Assembly: GCA_027575765.1 (NCBI GenBank)
Contig: JANBPT010000678.1
Span: 1 to 26,447 of the forward strand
DNA length: 26,447 nucleotides
DNA from: Tieghemiomyces parasiticus
Lineage: Eukaryota; Kickxellomycota; Dimargaritomycetes; Dimargaritales; Dimargaritaceae
Direction of reading: 5' to 3'
Shown here: piece by piece, positions 10,247 to 20,375 of the stretch
Numbering within the stretch: position 1 is the stretch's first letter
How the letters are laid out: each line of letters begins with the position of its first letter
Position numbers and translations under genes: made by a program
Notes under the pieces: model-generated
Told to the model about the DNA's origin: nothing
Seen by the model: only the letters and a program-made list of their open reading frames with translations
Databases searched by the model: none

Positions 10247-11075
10247 ATGTCACGAATGACTCGTAATACCGACGCGCGTCAGGGCCGCCACGTACCCACA
10301 GAGCACGAGCGGTTGCGAGGCGCCATCTCAGTCCCGGTGCAGACCTGGTAAGTCTCGGGGTTGGCATGTCTTGTGCTGGACTAGACTCATTACAATGGCC
10401 ACCCTGGTGAGCCGTGAATCTAAACTAACGCAAATTATCACTGCCGCATACTACTCCAACTGCCACATTACTGATAACCGTCGTAGGGACCGCCAATGGG
10501 TCACTTCCGGTACGGATGACAAGGTCCAGGCCCCGCGTATCCCTTATAAGGTGTACACGTGGGCCAAGGGTTCTCGTGCACCGCAGTTTCCCAGTCACGC
10601 CTTTGACGACAGCGATGAGGAACTGCAGCGCCTCAACGCCGAGCGCGAGGCCGCCGAAAAGGAGACGGTTAAGCTCGGTGATATCGTGATCCCTGACCTC
10701 GACGAGCTAGCAGGGGAGGCGCCAGCTACTAGGGACCCGAACGCCCAATCTGTTCCCGCACCGGCTGAGGGCGACGAGGACCACGACATGGAAACAGACT
10801 CTACGCCAGCTGATGCCCAGACCGCCGCTGACGTTCAACTAGATGCGGACGCCCCACAGGCCTCATCCCACCTACCATCTGCCTCCTTGTCCCCAGCCGC
10901 CGCAGACGCAGCCGCGACTATTACTGAGACCCTGGCCGTCGAGGCCGGGATAACAGCCAACAACGACTTTGCCTCGGAATCCGACCCGGCACCGTCAGAA
11001 CCTGCGGTGACTACTTGCGCACTGGGGTCTAACGACGATGCCCCCACGTCGGACGCGATGGAGACGGACAGCTAG
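10247..11075 (+). CDS. BCL7-domain protein, likely SWI/SNF-type chromatin remodelling subunit
   Basis: Two exons, 10247-10347 and 10487-11075, are split inside the Trp34 codon (donor TG|GTAAGT, acceptor CGTAG|G, intron 139 nt). They give 229 residues. Residues ~22-62 match the BCL7 N-terminal region: a basic helix, then VQTWDRQWVTSG, then YKVYTWAKG, parallel to the W-x(3)-WVTVGD...YKW core of animal BCL7 proteins. Between the two halves is a 10-12 residue stretch (around DDKVQAPRIP) that animal proteins lack. The rest is low-complexity and rich in Asp, Glu, Ala, Ser and Pro, with an acidic helix just after the domain. BCL7 proteins are subunits of animal BAF (SWI/SNF) complexes; a nuclear chromatin role here is inferred from the domain. 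The start has A at -3 and sits ~90 bp from a TATA box. Confidence 0.72.
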
Positions 11076-11258
11076 ATTGTATAAAGTGGGCCATACCTTG
11101 CGGTGATCCCTATCCAGTTTATTTAAACATAATTATGATTCGATTGGAATTGGGTCAACCACCTAGAGACAAAGAGGTACTTGACCCATACTTTCTGTCT
11201 AGCAGCCGTTTGTAACTAATGAATTGATTGTGACGAATGATATCGGACGATTCGCCAG

Positions 11259-12291
11259 CTATACACTGTAGTGCCGGCGGAAACTGGCCTGCGGTGAGTT
11301 CGCGCCGACCTGCAGCGGAACGCCCTGGTCATTTTCCAGGCCAAAATACCTGTAACGTGCAGGCAGACGCAGACACTTAAGGTCTTCGGCCGACGCCCCC
11401 CACACGAATCCCAGGGCCGATTGAGACTTTTGGAACTCCTGGGCATTCAGCTGGTAGATACGGATGAAGGTGGGCTCTAGCGGCTTGCTTTCTAACTCAG
11501 CGGACAAAATTTGGGCCAACTCGACATGCCCTCGCCGCACGGCCATTAGATAGCGTCCCAGCAGGAACGTGGGTGCAAATCTGTGCCTGCTGACAAGGTA
11601 AGCCACCGCCTCTCGATCCTTTCTGTATACAGCCGTGGTGAGCAGGTTCTCGTAGCGCATCTCCAGCCACAATGTTTCCCAGTCCTGATTTCTTAGCGGA
11701 ATGGCCGGGGTATGGACCAGCTGATCGAGTAGCTTCACGGCTAACTGAACGTGGCCTCTCGCCACTAGGTACGAGAGTGGGTCGGTGGGGGACATTTCTG
11801 CCCGGGAGGGCTTGATTTCTTTAATTGGCGTGTCACTAGGTGGGTGACTGCGGGACTCTGGTACAAGCTGCCGTTTAAATTCGTCAATGAGGAAGGGGTG
11901 GAGCGGGTTTTCTAAGCACTGGGCCCGTACGTCGTGAGCAGAGTTGAAAAGGTCATTGAGGCGTGGAAATCTTAGGCAGTCTATAGCAGACAGAGGCTGG
12001 CGGGGGTTGCCATAAAAGGGGGGAATGAGTCAATGAGGGAGCGTAGGGTGGGAAGTGTGAATATTTTGATGGTGGAATGGGCAAGGACAGGCATAAAGTT
12101 GACCTAGCCGTTTGTAGAATAAGGTGGCGGCCACTTACCTCGTCGTGTATTCTTTTTTCAAATAGCCCCAGGGAAGGCATGGATAAGTTACGAATGAGGG
12201 TCTTGATGCGACGCGGAAAGGGTGGCCGTGCAAGTACGGTGGCCGCGAGGCACAGCACGATTCCGCTAGTTAGGAGACGAGGTAGCAACAT
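11259..12291 (-). CDS. Predicted secreted protein with ankyrin-like helical repeats
   Basis: Two exons, 12291-12139 and 11996-11259, are joined in phase 0 (donor GACGAG|GTAAGT, acceptor CGCCAG|CCT, intron 142 nt), giving 296 residues. Residues 1-21 form a clear signal peptide (MLLPR, hydrophobic core, cleavage after TVLA). Then come dibasic RR (27-28) and KR (46-47) sites that a Kex2-type protease could cut, and an NLS glycosylation sequon at 35-37. The mature part has helix pairs resembling degenerate ankyrin repeats, for example YLVARGHVQLAVKLLDQLV and LMAVRRGHVELAQILSAEL. No enzyme motif is visible and I do not recognise the family. An in-frame ATG at 12420 would bury the signal peptide behind 43 residues, but it lies only ~25 nt from the TATA box, so 12291 is preferred. 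Its 3' end converges on the BCL7-like gene. Confidence 0.7.
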
Positions 12292-14511
12292 GCTGGTGGC
12301 AGCGAGGGCAGAGAGCTTAGAGACACTTAGGAAACTACAAAGAAGAAAGGGATAATCCGCACTATACCGGATGTATAGGTGCAGAAAAGACGGGGAAGTA
12401 AGTTGAGTGAGAGATGCCATAGGAGTTTAGACTGGACTAGCGCGTTTATATAATCCCACTGCTCTCTCCACGTAGGTCTTGTACGATTCAAGCAGAATAG
12501 CCTCTGTGTATCGGATGCCAGCGCATTGGCAGACCAGAGAAAAAAACTAATGAGGGTGATACCAAGCCTGACGTGGGACCCGTCGTGGCGTATGAATGGA
12601 GCCGACAAAACAGAGGTGTCAAACGCACCTTCACCACTGGTATGGATACTAGTCCCTACTACGATAGGCCGGGATAGGGACGCCGGCGACAGACACAGGC
12701 AAGGTGATTCAACTGTAGTTGGTGGGTGGGAGAACGTGTGCCCTAACCCCCTATAGAACTCCGTCGACAGAATGGTCTTCGTTAGGGAGCTGGTGGGCAT
12801 AACTACGCATCGCACATTAATCTGTTCCGTTAGGATGTGGGGTGCGCTGAGGAGTCCTACCCCAACAACGGTTTGTGTGACTCGACCTGGGCGGGTTGCA
12901 CCGTCGCCCTCCGCGGCTCCCAAATGAACTTGTCTCCCTCCCTCCCCTCCGGATACGTCGCTCCACAGGAGCCAAGGATTGCTCGGCTCCCTTCCTCTTC
13001 CCTGGCAGTCGGACGACCTTACTTATCTCCGACCGATCGAAAGCAAAGGATGTGGCTAACGGCCGACTCAATCAAGCGGGAGGATCATACATCGGCCAAC
13101 CCTTCAGATGGGATACATAAAGGTAACACGTAGGCATCCTCCATCTGGCAACGTTTCAAGTGGCTTTGGCATCCTAATGGTCCGAGTGGCTATTGACTGG
13201 GGGTTGGTGCTGGAGTTAGGGAGGGGAACAAGTAAAGGAGGAAACGAAGCACCGCGGTCCGATTGAACCGGCAGCTATCCTGTCCATTCACTTTCCAGGC
13301 TCGACGTGGCACGTTCCACGTTGCTGGGATGATCCCCAGCTGTGGTTGGGCCTGTCGTTGGGACAGTAAAGGGTGGAAGGCACGGTTGAGAATGGACTAT
13401 ATCCATGTTGACAGACCAAAGTTTGGAATGACAGGTCGAGTTGGGAACCTGGGTTACACCAGGAGCTGGCTGTGTGACTAGGCGAGTGAGACACCTTTCG
13501 TTTCACCCTCTTTGCTTCGTGGACGTCGCTGCTCCCTAGTCGTCCGGGCGTGCCCGTTCTCCTGCCAATGTGGTGGGGGGATGGGTGGCCATAAAGTCCA
13601 GGATTATCTTGGTTGGATCCCGGAAAGCTGATGCATTGGCCCTAGCCAGAGTGCTCTGGGTATGCAATATAAGTTTTACGCAGGACGCCCGGCACGGGTA
13701 CATAAATTAACCTGCATAGCAAATACGCCATGCAGTGTCCACAAAGGCCATGTGCACGAATTTAAGTTCGATGGTTTATAAACTACCTTTCGAAAGCATG
13801 GCGGAGTAGGGACTTGCACTGGCCACCAGCTAATAGCCCCCTGATGATGATCGACACACAAGGTCCCACTCGCATGTGTATGTAGTCCCCTGCCTCCACT
13901 TGGTCGCCGCAGGCCCTTGTTTGGGATCCTAAAACGTACAATCTGAAACCCACTGAAGTATTACTAGAATAGTGCGCGGGCACCACCAAGGCCCTGGACG
14001 TGTCATCCCGACCTGCTGTGGATCGGGGGCCGTCGCCAATCCTATTGGAGGGAGGAATGCAAAAGCGGACAGCGTTAGGCCCCGGGTACAAACTTTGACA
14101 AGCTACCACAGCGGTCCCCTGCCAGCACGGACTTCGTACATGTGGGCGACGGCACTGCTGGACTTATGAACGCCCCGCACCTGCCTTCCACGTACCAGTC
14201 GTCGTGTCACACTATCCACGCCCCTGCTACCCCAGCGAGTGCGCCACCTGTGTTCCCTCTTCAAGTGTTTATGGTCGTTGCATCTCTCTCACCATTGTTT
14301 AGGGCCGACCGCTCAACAACCACCTGCACCGTGTCTTTTCTTCCTGCACCCTGTACATTCCTCCCCTCGCCCGCCAACCTTCGCACTCGTCTGGCTTTCT
14401 TTTGTAATAGATTGCCTCCACATTGGTGTACGGAACTACCAGGTCCCCTTCACGTGTATCCTCCCTACACGACGTCCTGCCCCTTCCCAGCCTTCTACCG
14501 CCCATGCTGCT
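12292..14511. other. Intergenic region between divergent genes
   Basis: About 2.2 kb with no supported gene. The left end is the promoter of the secreted-protein gene (TATA at 12445-12452). The right end, from about 14272, is pyrimidine-rich and ATG-free up to 14503, and fits the 5' leader of the ankyrin-repeat gene. The middle (about 12.5-14.1 kb) has only short frames without recognisable features on either strand. Confidence 0.5.
12445..12452 (-). promoter_or_regulatory. TATA box of the secreted-protein gene
   Basis: TATATAAA on the minus strand, about 155 bp upstream of the ATG at 12291 and only ~25 bp upstream of the in-frame ATG at 12420. Initiation a typical distance downstream would place the transcript start at or past 12420. 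That favours the downstream ATG, which exposes a signal peptide. Confidence 0.6.
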
Positions 14512-14569
14512 ATGGACTTTTCGTCAGAACCAGAAACGATTTCGGCAGATTCAGATTGGGCCCGCTTAG
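14504..14569 (+). other. Upstream ORF overlapping the start of the ankyrin-repeat gene
   Basis: ATG at 14504 lies 8 nt before the main ATG (14512) in another frame and opens 21 codons, ending at TAG 14567-14569 inside the main coding region. Its context is poor (C at -3, C at +4), while the main ATG has G at -3 and G at +4. Leaky scanning would therefore be expected to reach the main start. Confidence 0.4.
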
Positions 14570-17094
14570 ACTCGCCCAGCCCAAGACCCCAACCCCCAGC
14601 GCTTGCAACTATAGTGGTTGTACCCACCGTTGCAGACCACCACCCGACACATGCCGGCAACCGCACCCGTTCAAGGGACCAACCAAGGCCGACACCGAGC
14701 CACGTCACCACACCGCGGGGTCTTACTATGTCCCTGGATAGTGACAGCTCGGACCTCAGCAGTCTGAGCGACCTGGACGACCTAGACGACAATGAGGTCA
14801 CGAAATGGCCGGCAGAAGCGGCGCCAAGGCAGCCGTCCACCACCCTAAGGCAGGGTGCCACGAAGCGGGTAGCGGCTGGTCGAGTAACGGACCAACCGGG
14901 TGGCTCCAACCAAGATGATAACCTATCCGACCTCAGCAGTGTGCACAGCAGTATTTTCAGCCGCCGGTCACCCAGCCCTAGTTCACCACGGCCTGCTTCC
15001 GACGGCTCTGCTAAACGCTCCCGACATGCGATGCCTGATGATGGGTACGCCAGACCATTCCACAGGGTCAATAAAACTCATCGCACCTCGCAGCGGTCTC
15101 CACAACGCCGCGCCGCCGTCACGGAAGCGTTATCGGACGATCAATATTCCGATGGCAGCCCCAGCCTCAACCCCACCCGCGTTCGTGTCTACCCTTCTGG
15201 CCCGACCCCACAACCCCTTCGCCGCCGCCGGCGCAAGCCCGGTCGCCGGAAACACTTAGTCCTGGACGAACCCAATCGTCGGGACGCCAAAGGCCGCCCA
15301 CAGCTTTTTTACTACGTGGAGCGCGACGAACTCGAGGCCTGCCGGGCCCTACTCGACCATGGCGCCGATATCCACCTAACTACATCCACGGGTACGACGG
15401 CACTCTACGAAGCGATCGATTTCGACTGTTCCGACGTGGTTGAGCTTCTCCTCAGTCGCGGCGCCAACCCGAATACCACATCGGGCGGTAGCGGAGCTAA
15501 CGGTACAACAATGGCCTGGTCGACACCTCTCCATTTGGCCGTCCGCCGTGGTGATTTCGATACGGTCCAGCTCCTCCTACGCCACGGGGCTACCGCAGAC
15601 ATACCCGACTCTAAAGGGCGATCCCCTCGCGATTTATGTACGGAGCCGGCCGTCGCGGACCTGTTGGACCAGCATCGACTAGCAATGAAGGAGCTGACGG
15701 ACCACGACGGCATAAATCGGACCCTTACTTTTTCACCGCCCGCTGTCAGGTTGGAAGGGGATGAGGGGGCCAGCAGCTCACTCGAGTCGCTAAGTGACCA
15801 GTCGTTCGATCACGAACCTTCTGTAGCCCACGAAAAATATATTGTGATGACATCTAATATGGCCCCGATATCCATCGACCAGCCTAAAACCGCGGTTAGT
15901 GCGAATCCAATCCTGGCTACGACGGACCCCGATGGCCTGTCTAGGCCCAGGACCAGCTCTCCGCTGCCGAGTGACGCTGATTCCCTCGACTCGCTCCCAT
16001 CGTCGCTTGTTTCTTTACCCGCCCCGATCGAGCCCGAACGCAATGCCGCAGATAAGAAACCCACCAGGACCCCCGGTTCCGCGTACCCCGCCACCCCTCC
16101 ACCGCGGCCCAGCGCGATGCAGTTCCTACCGCTCTATACAGTCCAACTGGCCAACCCGCAACCCGGCGGCGGTAGTGACTATTTTGTGGTCAATATGCAG
16201 GTCTCGCTACTCCTGGGCACCCACCTGGGCGACCTAACCCCGCCCCATACCCCGGCCATGACCACTACGACAACCCCGCCCACCACCGCTGCCTCGGCCC
16301 TGGCATGGTGTCAGACCTGGGAACTCTTTACTCGCTACCCGGACCTTTACCGCCGATCCATCACCGAGCCCCAAAAGGAACGCCTATGGGACCCTTTGGC
16401 CACCATGCTGACCAGCTGGTTTAACGGCGTGGTGCGGCACTACCCGTCCGTTTCGTCGCCGTCTTCACCACCGCCATCGCCGCTGGCGTCCGTTAGTCCT
16501 ACCGAGCTACGCATCAAGCAGGAACCCGGCAAGGCCGCCACCGAGCAACCAAGCGTATCGACATTGTCGCTACAGCCATCCAAAACTAGGGATGACGTAT
16601 TCGAGAGTTGGTTGAGCCATGAGCAGAAGCAGTTCCTTGCCACCGATCTCTATTTTGTGCGCCTGGATGACGTGGTACGCATTATCAAGAGCGACTACCC
16701 AGCTCTAGGGCGGAGCCTCATTACCATCACGGTGGATCTGGGCTACCACGACCATCAGGCCAGCGTCGCTGAGAAAAATGCCGGCGCAGCGGACCTCTAC
16801 GACACGGTGGAAGCGATCTCAAAGTCAGACTTACCTCATACGATACCAGCACCCTTGGAATCTGCCGTAACGCTGCCGGCCTTGGCGCCTCGGAAACACT
16901 ATGCTCCTGATTACCAAGATGTCGTGGTGACTGAGTCAGTACCCACCCCCCCTCTCCACGTGGCCCAGGGATCCCCCCGTGCCGCCCAGCTTACCACCAT
17001 TCCATCGAGTCTGGCCCATGTACCTCCCAAATACGCACTCATGGTGTTGCAACGGCACGCGGCGGCTAGTCTCAGTCCGACCAAACCGCGCTGA
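14512..17094 (+). CDS. Ankyrin-repeat nuclear protein, Hos4/ANKRD11-like
   Basis: 860 residues, no intron. The ATG at 14512 is the first in frame. Order: a low-complexity Ser/Pro/Asp N-terminus with an acidic serine block (LSSLSDLDDLDD, ~80-93); a basic cluster likely to be a nuclear signal (RRRRRKPGRRK, ~237); then three ankyrin repeats (~258-383). These include LLDHGADIHLTTSTGTTALY, VVELLLSRGANPN and PLHLAVRRGDFDTVQLLLRH. A long disordered linker follows. The C-terminal part has two folded-looking segments (~540-640 and ~700-755), one containing CQTWELFTRYPDLYRR and one FLATDLYFVRLDDVVRIIKS. IKQEP (~668) fits a sumoylation consensus. The approach N-x-RDAKGR into the repeats resembles yeast Hos4, a Set3 deacetylase-complex subunit, and ANKRD11/12. 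A chromatin co-repressor role is therefore a reasonable but unproven guess. The ankyrin call is firm; the Hos4 link is tentative. Confidence 0.75.
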   Translation: MDFSSEPETISADSDWARLDSPSPRPQPPALATIVVVPTVADHHPTHAGNRTRSRDQPRPTPSHVTTPRGLTMSLDSDSSDLSSLSDLDDLDDNEVTKWPAEAAPRQPSTTLRQGATKRVAAGRVTDQPGGSNQDDNLSDLSSVHSSIFSRRSPSPSSPRPASDGSAKRSRHAMPDDGYARPFHRVNKTHRTSQRSPQRRAAVTEALSDDQYSDGSPSLNPTRVRVYPSGPTPQPLRRRRRKPGRRKHLVLDEPNRRDAKGRPQLFYYVERDELEACRALLDHGADIHLTTSTGTTALYEAIDFDCSDVVELLLSRGANPNTTSGGSGANGTTMAWSTPLHLAVRRGDFDTVQLLLRHGATADIPDSKGRSPRDLCTEPAVADLLDQHRLAMKELTDHDGINRTLTFSPPAVRLEGDEGASSSLESLSDQSFDHEPSVAHEKYIVMTSNMAPISIDQPKTAVSANPILATTDPDGLSRPRTSSPLPSDADSLDSLPSSLVSLPAPIEPERNAADKKPTRTPGSAYPATPPPRPSAMQFLPLYTVQLANPQPGGGSDYFVVNMQVSLLLGTHLGDLTPPHTPAMTTTTTPPTTAASALAWCQTWELFTRYPDLYRRSITEPQKERLWDPLATMLTSWFNGVVRHYPSVSSPSSPPPSPLASVSPTELRIKQEPGKAATEQPSVSTLSLQPSKTRDDVFESWLSHEQKQFLATDLYFVRLDDVVRIIKSDYPALGRSLITITVDLGYHDHQASVAEKNAGAADLYDTVEAISKSDLPHTIPAPLESAVTLPALAPRKHYAPDYQDVVVTESVPTPPLHVAQGSPRAAQLTTIPSSLAHVPPKYALMVLQRHAAASLSPTKPR

Positions 17095-18680
17095 GCACTC
17101 TGACCTTGTCGCTACCCACAGCCTAGGTCATGAGTACATTGTATAAAATATGGCACATTTACAGATCTACACGCCATGCTGTGAATTGAGTGACGGATGG
17201 GGGGAGGGAAGTGTCAAAGGTTGCTTGCTTGACTTGCCCCGAATAGCTTAGACAGAGCCTCATTGTAGTAACCGCAAGAAGCTACTGAAGGGGGGGTGGG
17301 GGTGATCCTTGTATGTTTCACACATACGCTCCCTTACCCCGTTCACCCGAGCCCAATCCTTCGCGTGACAAGCACACTTAGTTCAGATACCTCACCCCTG
17401 GCACTGGTTCAGGACCGGGTGCAAATATAAAACCAGAACAATTGATATCAATGTGGCAATTAGGGATGATCCATCATAAGAGTGCGAGGCAGTGAGAATC
17501 GAGGGGCGTATAGTAGTGCACTTCAGGAAGCACATCAGCCGTCGATCCGTCCGCCGGGTATTCAGCGTCGTTGTTTGCCTTTCTATCCTGTTCACTCGTA
17601 GGACCACCACGCGTAATGTCAGTTCCAGATGCGACTTATTATACCAAGCATGAAAACCCCATTGGGTTGCCTGCCTCACGGTCACCAAGTTGGACGTAAT
17701 CCATGGATTGCCCCGCCTGTTCAGTAACCCCACTACCGTTGGCAGGTCTCCGACCCGCCCATCTTGTTTGGTTTGACTGCCGATTGAGGCTGGATTGGAG
17801 GAGAGTGGGCAAGTTAAGTATGAACCACGCGCCCTGTCAACGCGCCCTCATTTGGAAACGGCCATCCAATCCAACCAGTGTCTTTATCATTAGGACTGTA
17901 AGGCCGGGTAATACGTCTAACTCAGAATAGCCTACAGCTGAGGATTAGTAGCTCTCTCCTTAAATTAAGTATACCCAATGTAAGAGAAGGGCCGGGAAAG
18001 ATACCCCAGATAGGCTGGAGGAGATCCGACAGTCCTTCCGGGACAACTGGCCCATGGCTGCCCGCTAGTGGGAGGTAAGTTTGGAAAAGGCAAACGTAGT
18101 ACAGGAGGGTGAGGGGTCGACGGATGGCTTTTGGGGGCTGGCCAGATACACATCAGGGCTAGTAGCGGGTACGTGGCTAGCAGGGCGCAACGCGGGTATC
18201 GCACACCATCGTTCTTTACCCTCTGTTCGCCCTCACATGTCCCTGCAGAAAGGAGGAGGGGTGTATGTGGGGAATGGACTTGCCCAGGGACGCCTGTTGC
18301 ATTACTCCTTAGACTGGCGGTGAATTTGTTGACAGTACCACCTTGGGTACTCTGCCGCCAGCTCATCCCTGTGACGATTCGCAAAGTATTCCTCTTAGGT
18401 TCAGCACCTGTGCTTCAACCCATCTAGCGCAGCCTTGACATTTGCCAGTAGCACTTGCAGCCCACGGGAAAGGGAGCTGCGAAGCTTACTATAATATTCG
18501 AACTGCTAGTTACCGAACACCGCCTAATTAGTGCTTCCAAATCAATCCACTTGGCCAATGTAGCTTGCCCAACAATTCAACGCCGCCCCTTTATGGGCTA
18601 GACGAGACGATTGGCGTCTGGAGGCCGCTGGGCGTACCTTGCTCCTTAAAATGCCAAGTAAGCATACATCGCCATGCTAA

Positions 18681-18687
18681 TATAAAG
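18681..18687 (+). promoter_or_regulatory. TATA box of a possible undescribed transcript
   Basis: TATAAAG in GCTAATATAAAGCTACC. The plus strand then shows no ATG until 19321, over 630 nt, and becomes pyrimidine-rich from about 18950. This combination resembles the promoter-plus-leader pattern of the recognised genes in the window, but no convincing coding region follows. Confidence 0.35.
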
Positions 18688-19507
18688 CTACCTTAAACCC
18701 TAGGCCCCGTCTAGACGGGGAACCGACTCTGCGGGGGTAACCCTGATAACCACGCCGAGCGAAGGAGGGAAAAGTAATCAAAAGCAGTGCCGGGTGTGGA
18801 GTTGTGACAGAAAGTAAACGCCTCGGTCGACAAGAGGCGCTGGCCGTATACTAGCGTGGTTGATTGGTATCTAAACGCGCCTATTTACCTTTGCTAAGGG
18901 TTAACGAGACGGCGACGCGCTCTGGAGACAACTGGTGTCTAACCTGTGGCGTAAGCTGCCCCCCCCCGCATTCCGGTTGTTCTCTGAACGCCCTCAACCT
19001 ACCCCGCGTTCTACTACATTTTCATATCCCCTCTGCCTCACTCCGGCCTTGTCGATTAATAACCAGCCTCGGTGCTGTGAAGCTAAACTGGGGAACCTCA
19101 CTGTACCTTATTTAGAACTCTAAACCTTGCAGCTCACTATAGTCTTGCATACATATAGATACACTGTTCATCTGTACCGCCATCTCCACATCGTCCAGAC
19201 TCGCCACCTGCGTGTCATCCACATTTCCCCAGCACGTTCAGGTACATTCCCATTACACTGTAGCCACCGTATCCTAATTCCTCATCTTCGCCGCCCAGTC
19301 AGTCTTGACTCCTGGCTGCAAATGTATTAAATTTTCGACAGCTCAATGTCCTCCAACCACACCAAATAGCCAGACTCCGGGCGGGCAAAGTCGGGCCATC
19401 TGCCCGCCTCTGGGCCCATTTTATCCCCCTTCATCTAACACTCACGACATATTAAAATACATTTTATTTCATCTCGAGCCACAATCTGTACACATATTAG
19501 ATGCGGG

Positions 19508-19822
19508 ATGGGCCACACTTGCTCTTCAAGTTACATACCACACCCCTACCCGCCTTCATTGCGTAACGTTCACGATGCTGGGGTGATTCACGTAACGACG
19601 CACGGCTGGGTGACTGGCCAGCCAAGTAGCCACGCGGGAAGCGTCCTGGTCGCGTCGCATAGGTTTGTTAGCCCTACCCAATTGGGCGAGGTTGGAATTC
19701 GGCGGGCGTCACGATCCTACTTACCTAACTTGGGGTGCAGTAGGATAAATGAAAAATTAGAGTTCCGAGATCCCGCAGTTCGTAACGCGGCTGTCAAAGT
19801 ATGGCGCAGTACGAAATATTGA
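19508..19822 (+). CDS. Doubtful 104-residue hypothetical protein
   Basis: An ATG-initiated frame of 104 codons downstream of the TATA/ATG-free tract at 18681-19320. The predicted protein has no signal peptide, membrane helix, repeat or motif I recognise; its C-terminus is mildly charged. Three shorter ATG frames precede it (starting 19321, 19346 and 19501), which would reduce its translation. It may be a chance frame in a non-coding transcript. Confidence 0.15.
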   Translation: MGHTCSSSYIPHPYPPSLRNVHDAGVIHVTTHGWVTGQPSSHAGSVLVASHRFVSPTQLGEVGIRRASRSYLPNLGCSRINEKLEFRDPAVRNAAVKVWRSTKY

Positions 19823-20375
19823 TTTGGAGTCTGGGTCAGTCGTGCCGTGGGTTGGAAAAGGCCAGCGTGCGTTTAGCAAGAGATAGATCTAGCCCGGGCT
19901 GCTTACCCTCCCTCTCATCTACTCACTAATCAGCCCACCGCCCGACCACCGCGCCAACTCCCTCTCTCCTCCGATGCGCTGCCCATGAGTATGCTCCTGG
20001 GTTCCCTTTTCTACGCATGCTGCCAAAGACGGGAAACATCAAGCACGGCAGATTTGCCCCCCGCACTGAGCCTGGCTTCCTCCTACATTAGTGGGGAATT
20101 GCCGGTCCGCCTCGCCAGCGCACCGTCCACCCACTTCCCCCTTCTTACGAGGAGTACCACACTGTTAGCGTTCAGCAGCTGACACCGTCCGCCTACCAGG
20201 TCGACTCAGAAGGAAGGAGTGAGGATAGGGAGACCGGCAGTGTAATGAAGGAGGGGGGCTGTAGGCACCTACTAGGAACGCGACGTGTCGCGCGCGTACC
20301 TTGGAGCGTTGTTGTGATTTGCTCGACAGGTGCCGGGATTCCCCCATGTCACCTTTGTCCAAGCCGGGGTCTTAG

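Larger units (their letters stand above)
17095..20375. other. Long gene-poor intergenic region with a possible non-coding transcript
   Basis: About 3.3 kb without a supported protein gene. The ankyrin gene's 3' flank carries ATTGTATAAA at ~17140, nearly the same string as just after the BCL7-like stop. A TATA box at 18681-18687 starts a ~0.63 kb ATG-free stretch. A perfect 16-bp palindrome (CCCCGTCTAGACGGGG) lies at 18705-18720. After 19320 come several tiny ATG frames, a 104-codon frame (19508-19822) and a 65-codon frame (19985-20182) whose ATG overlaps the stop of a four-codon frame (19974-19988). None of these resembles a known protein, and no transposon, tRNA or snRNA was recognised. Confidence 0.45.

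Noticed and set aside
12327..12923. 198-codon minus-strand frame upstream of the secreted-protein gene
   Set aside because: It overlaps that gene's promoter and TATA box, has unusual composition and shows no recognisable domain.
13165..13275. tRNA-like A box (TGGTCCGAGTGG) and weak B box
   Set aside because: No acceptor stem or T-arm pairing could be formed around the boxes.
13841..13950. C/D box snoRNA (ATGATGA ... CTGA)
   Set aside because: Boxes are present by pattern but the flanks do not form a terminal stem, and such short boxes are expected by chance.
17392..17733. Minus-strand small membrane protein
   Set aside because: The frame opens with GTG. Only a ~48-codon part has an ATG start, and the hydrophobic tail alone does not support a gene.
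18705..18720. Perfect palindrome CCCCGTCTAGACGGGG
   Set aside because: A single 16-bp palindrome is expected roughly 0.4 times in a window this size, and no repeated copies or associated gene were seen.
20299..20346. Minus-strand micro-exon (MGESRHLSSKSQQRSK) ending at a GTACGC donor
   Set aside because: No downstream acceptor leads to a continuing reading frame, so a gene cannot be supported.
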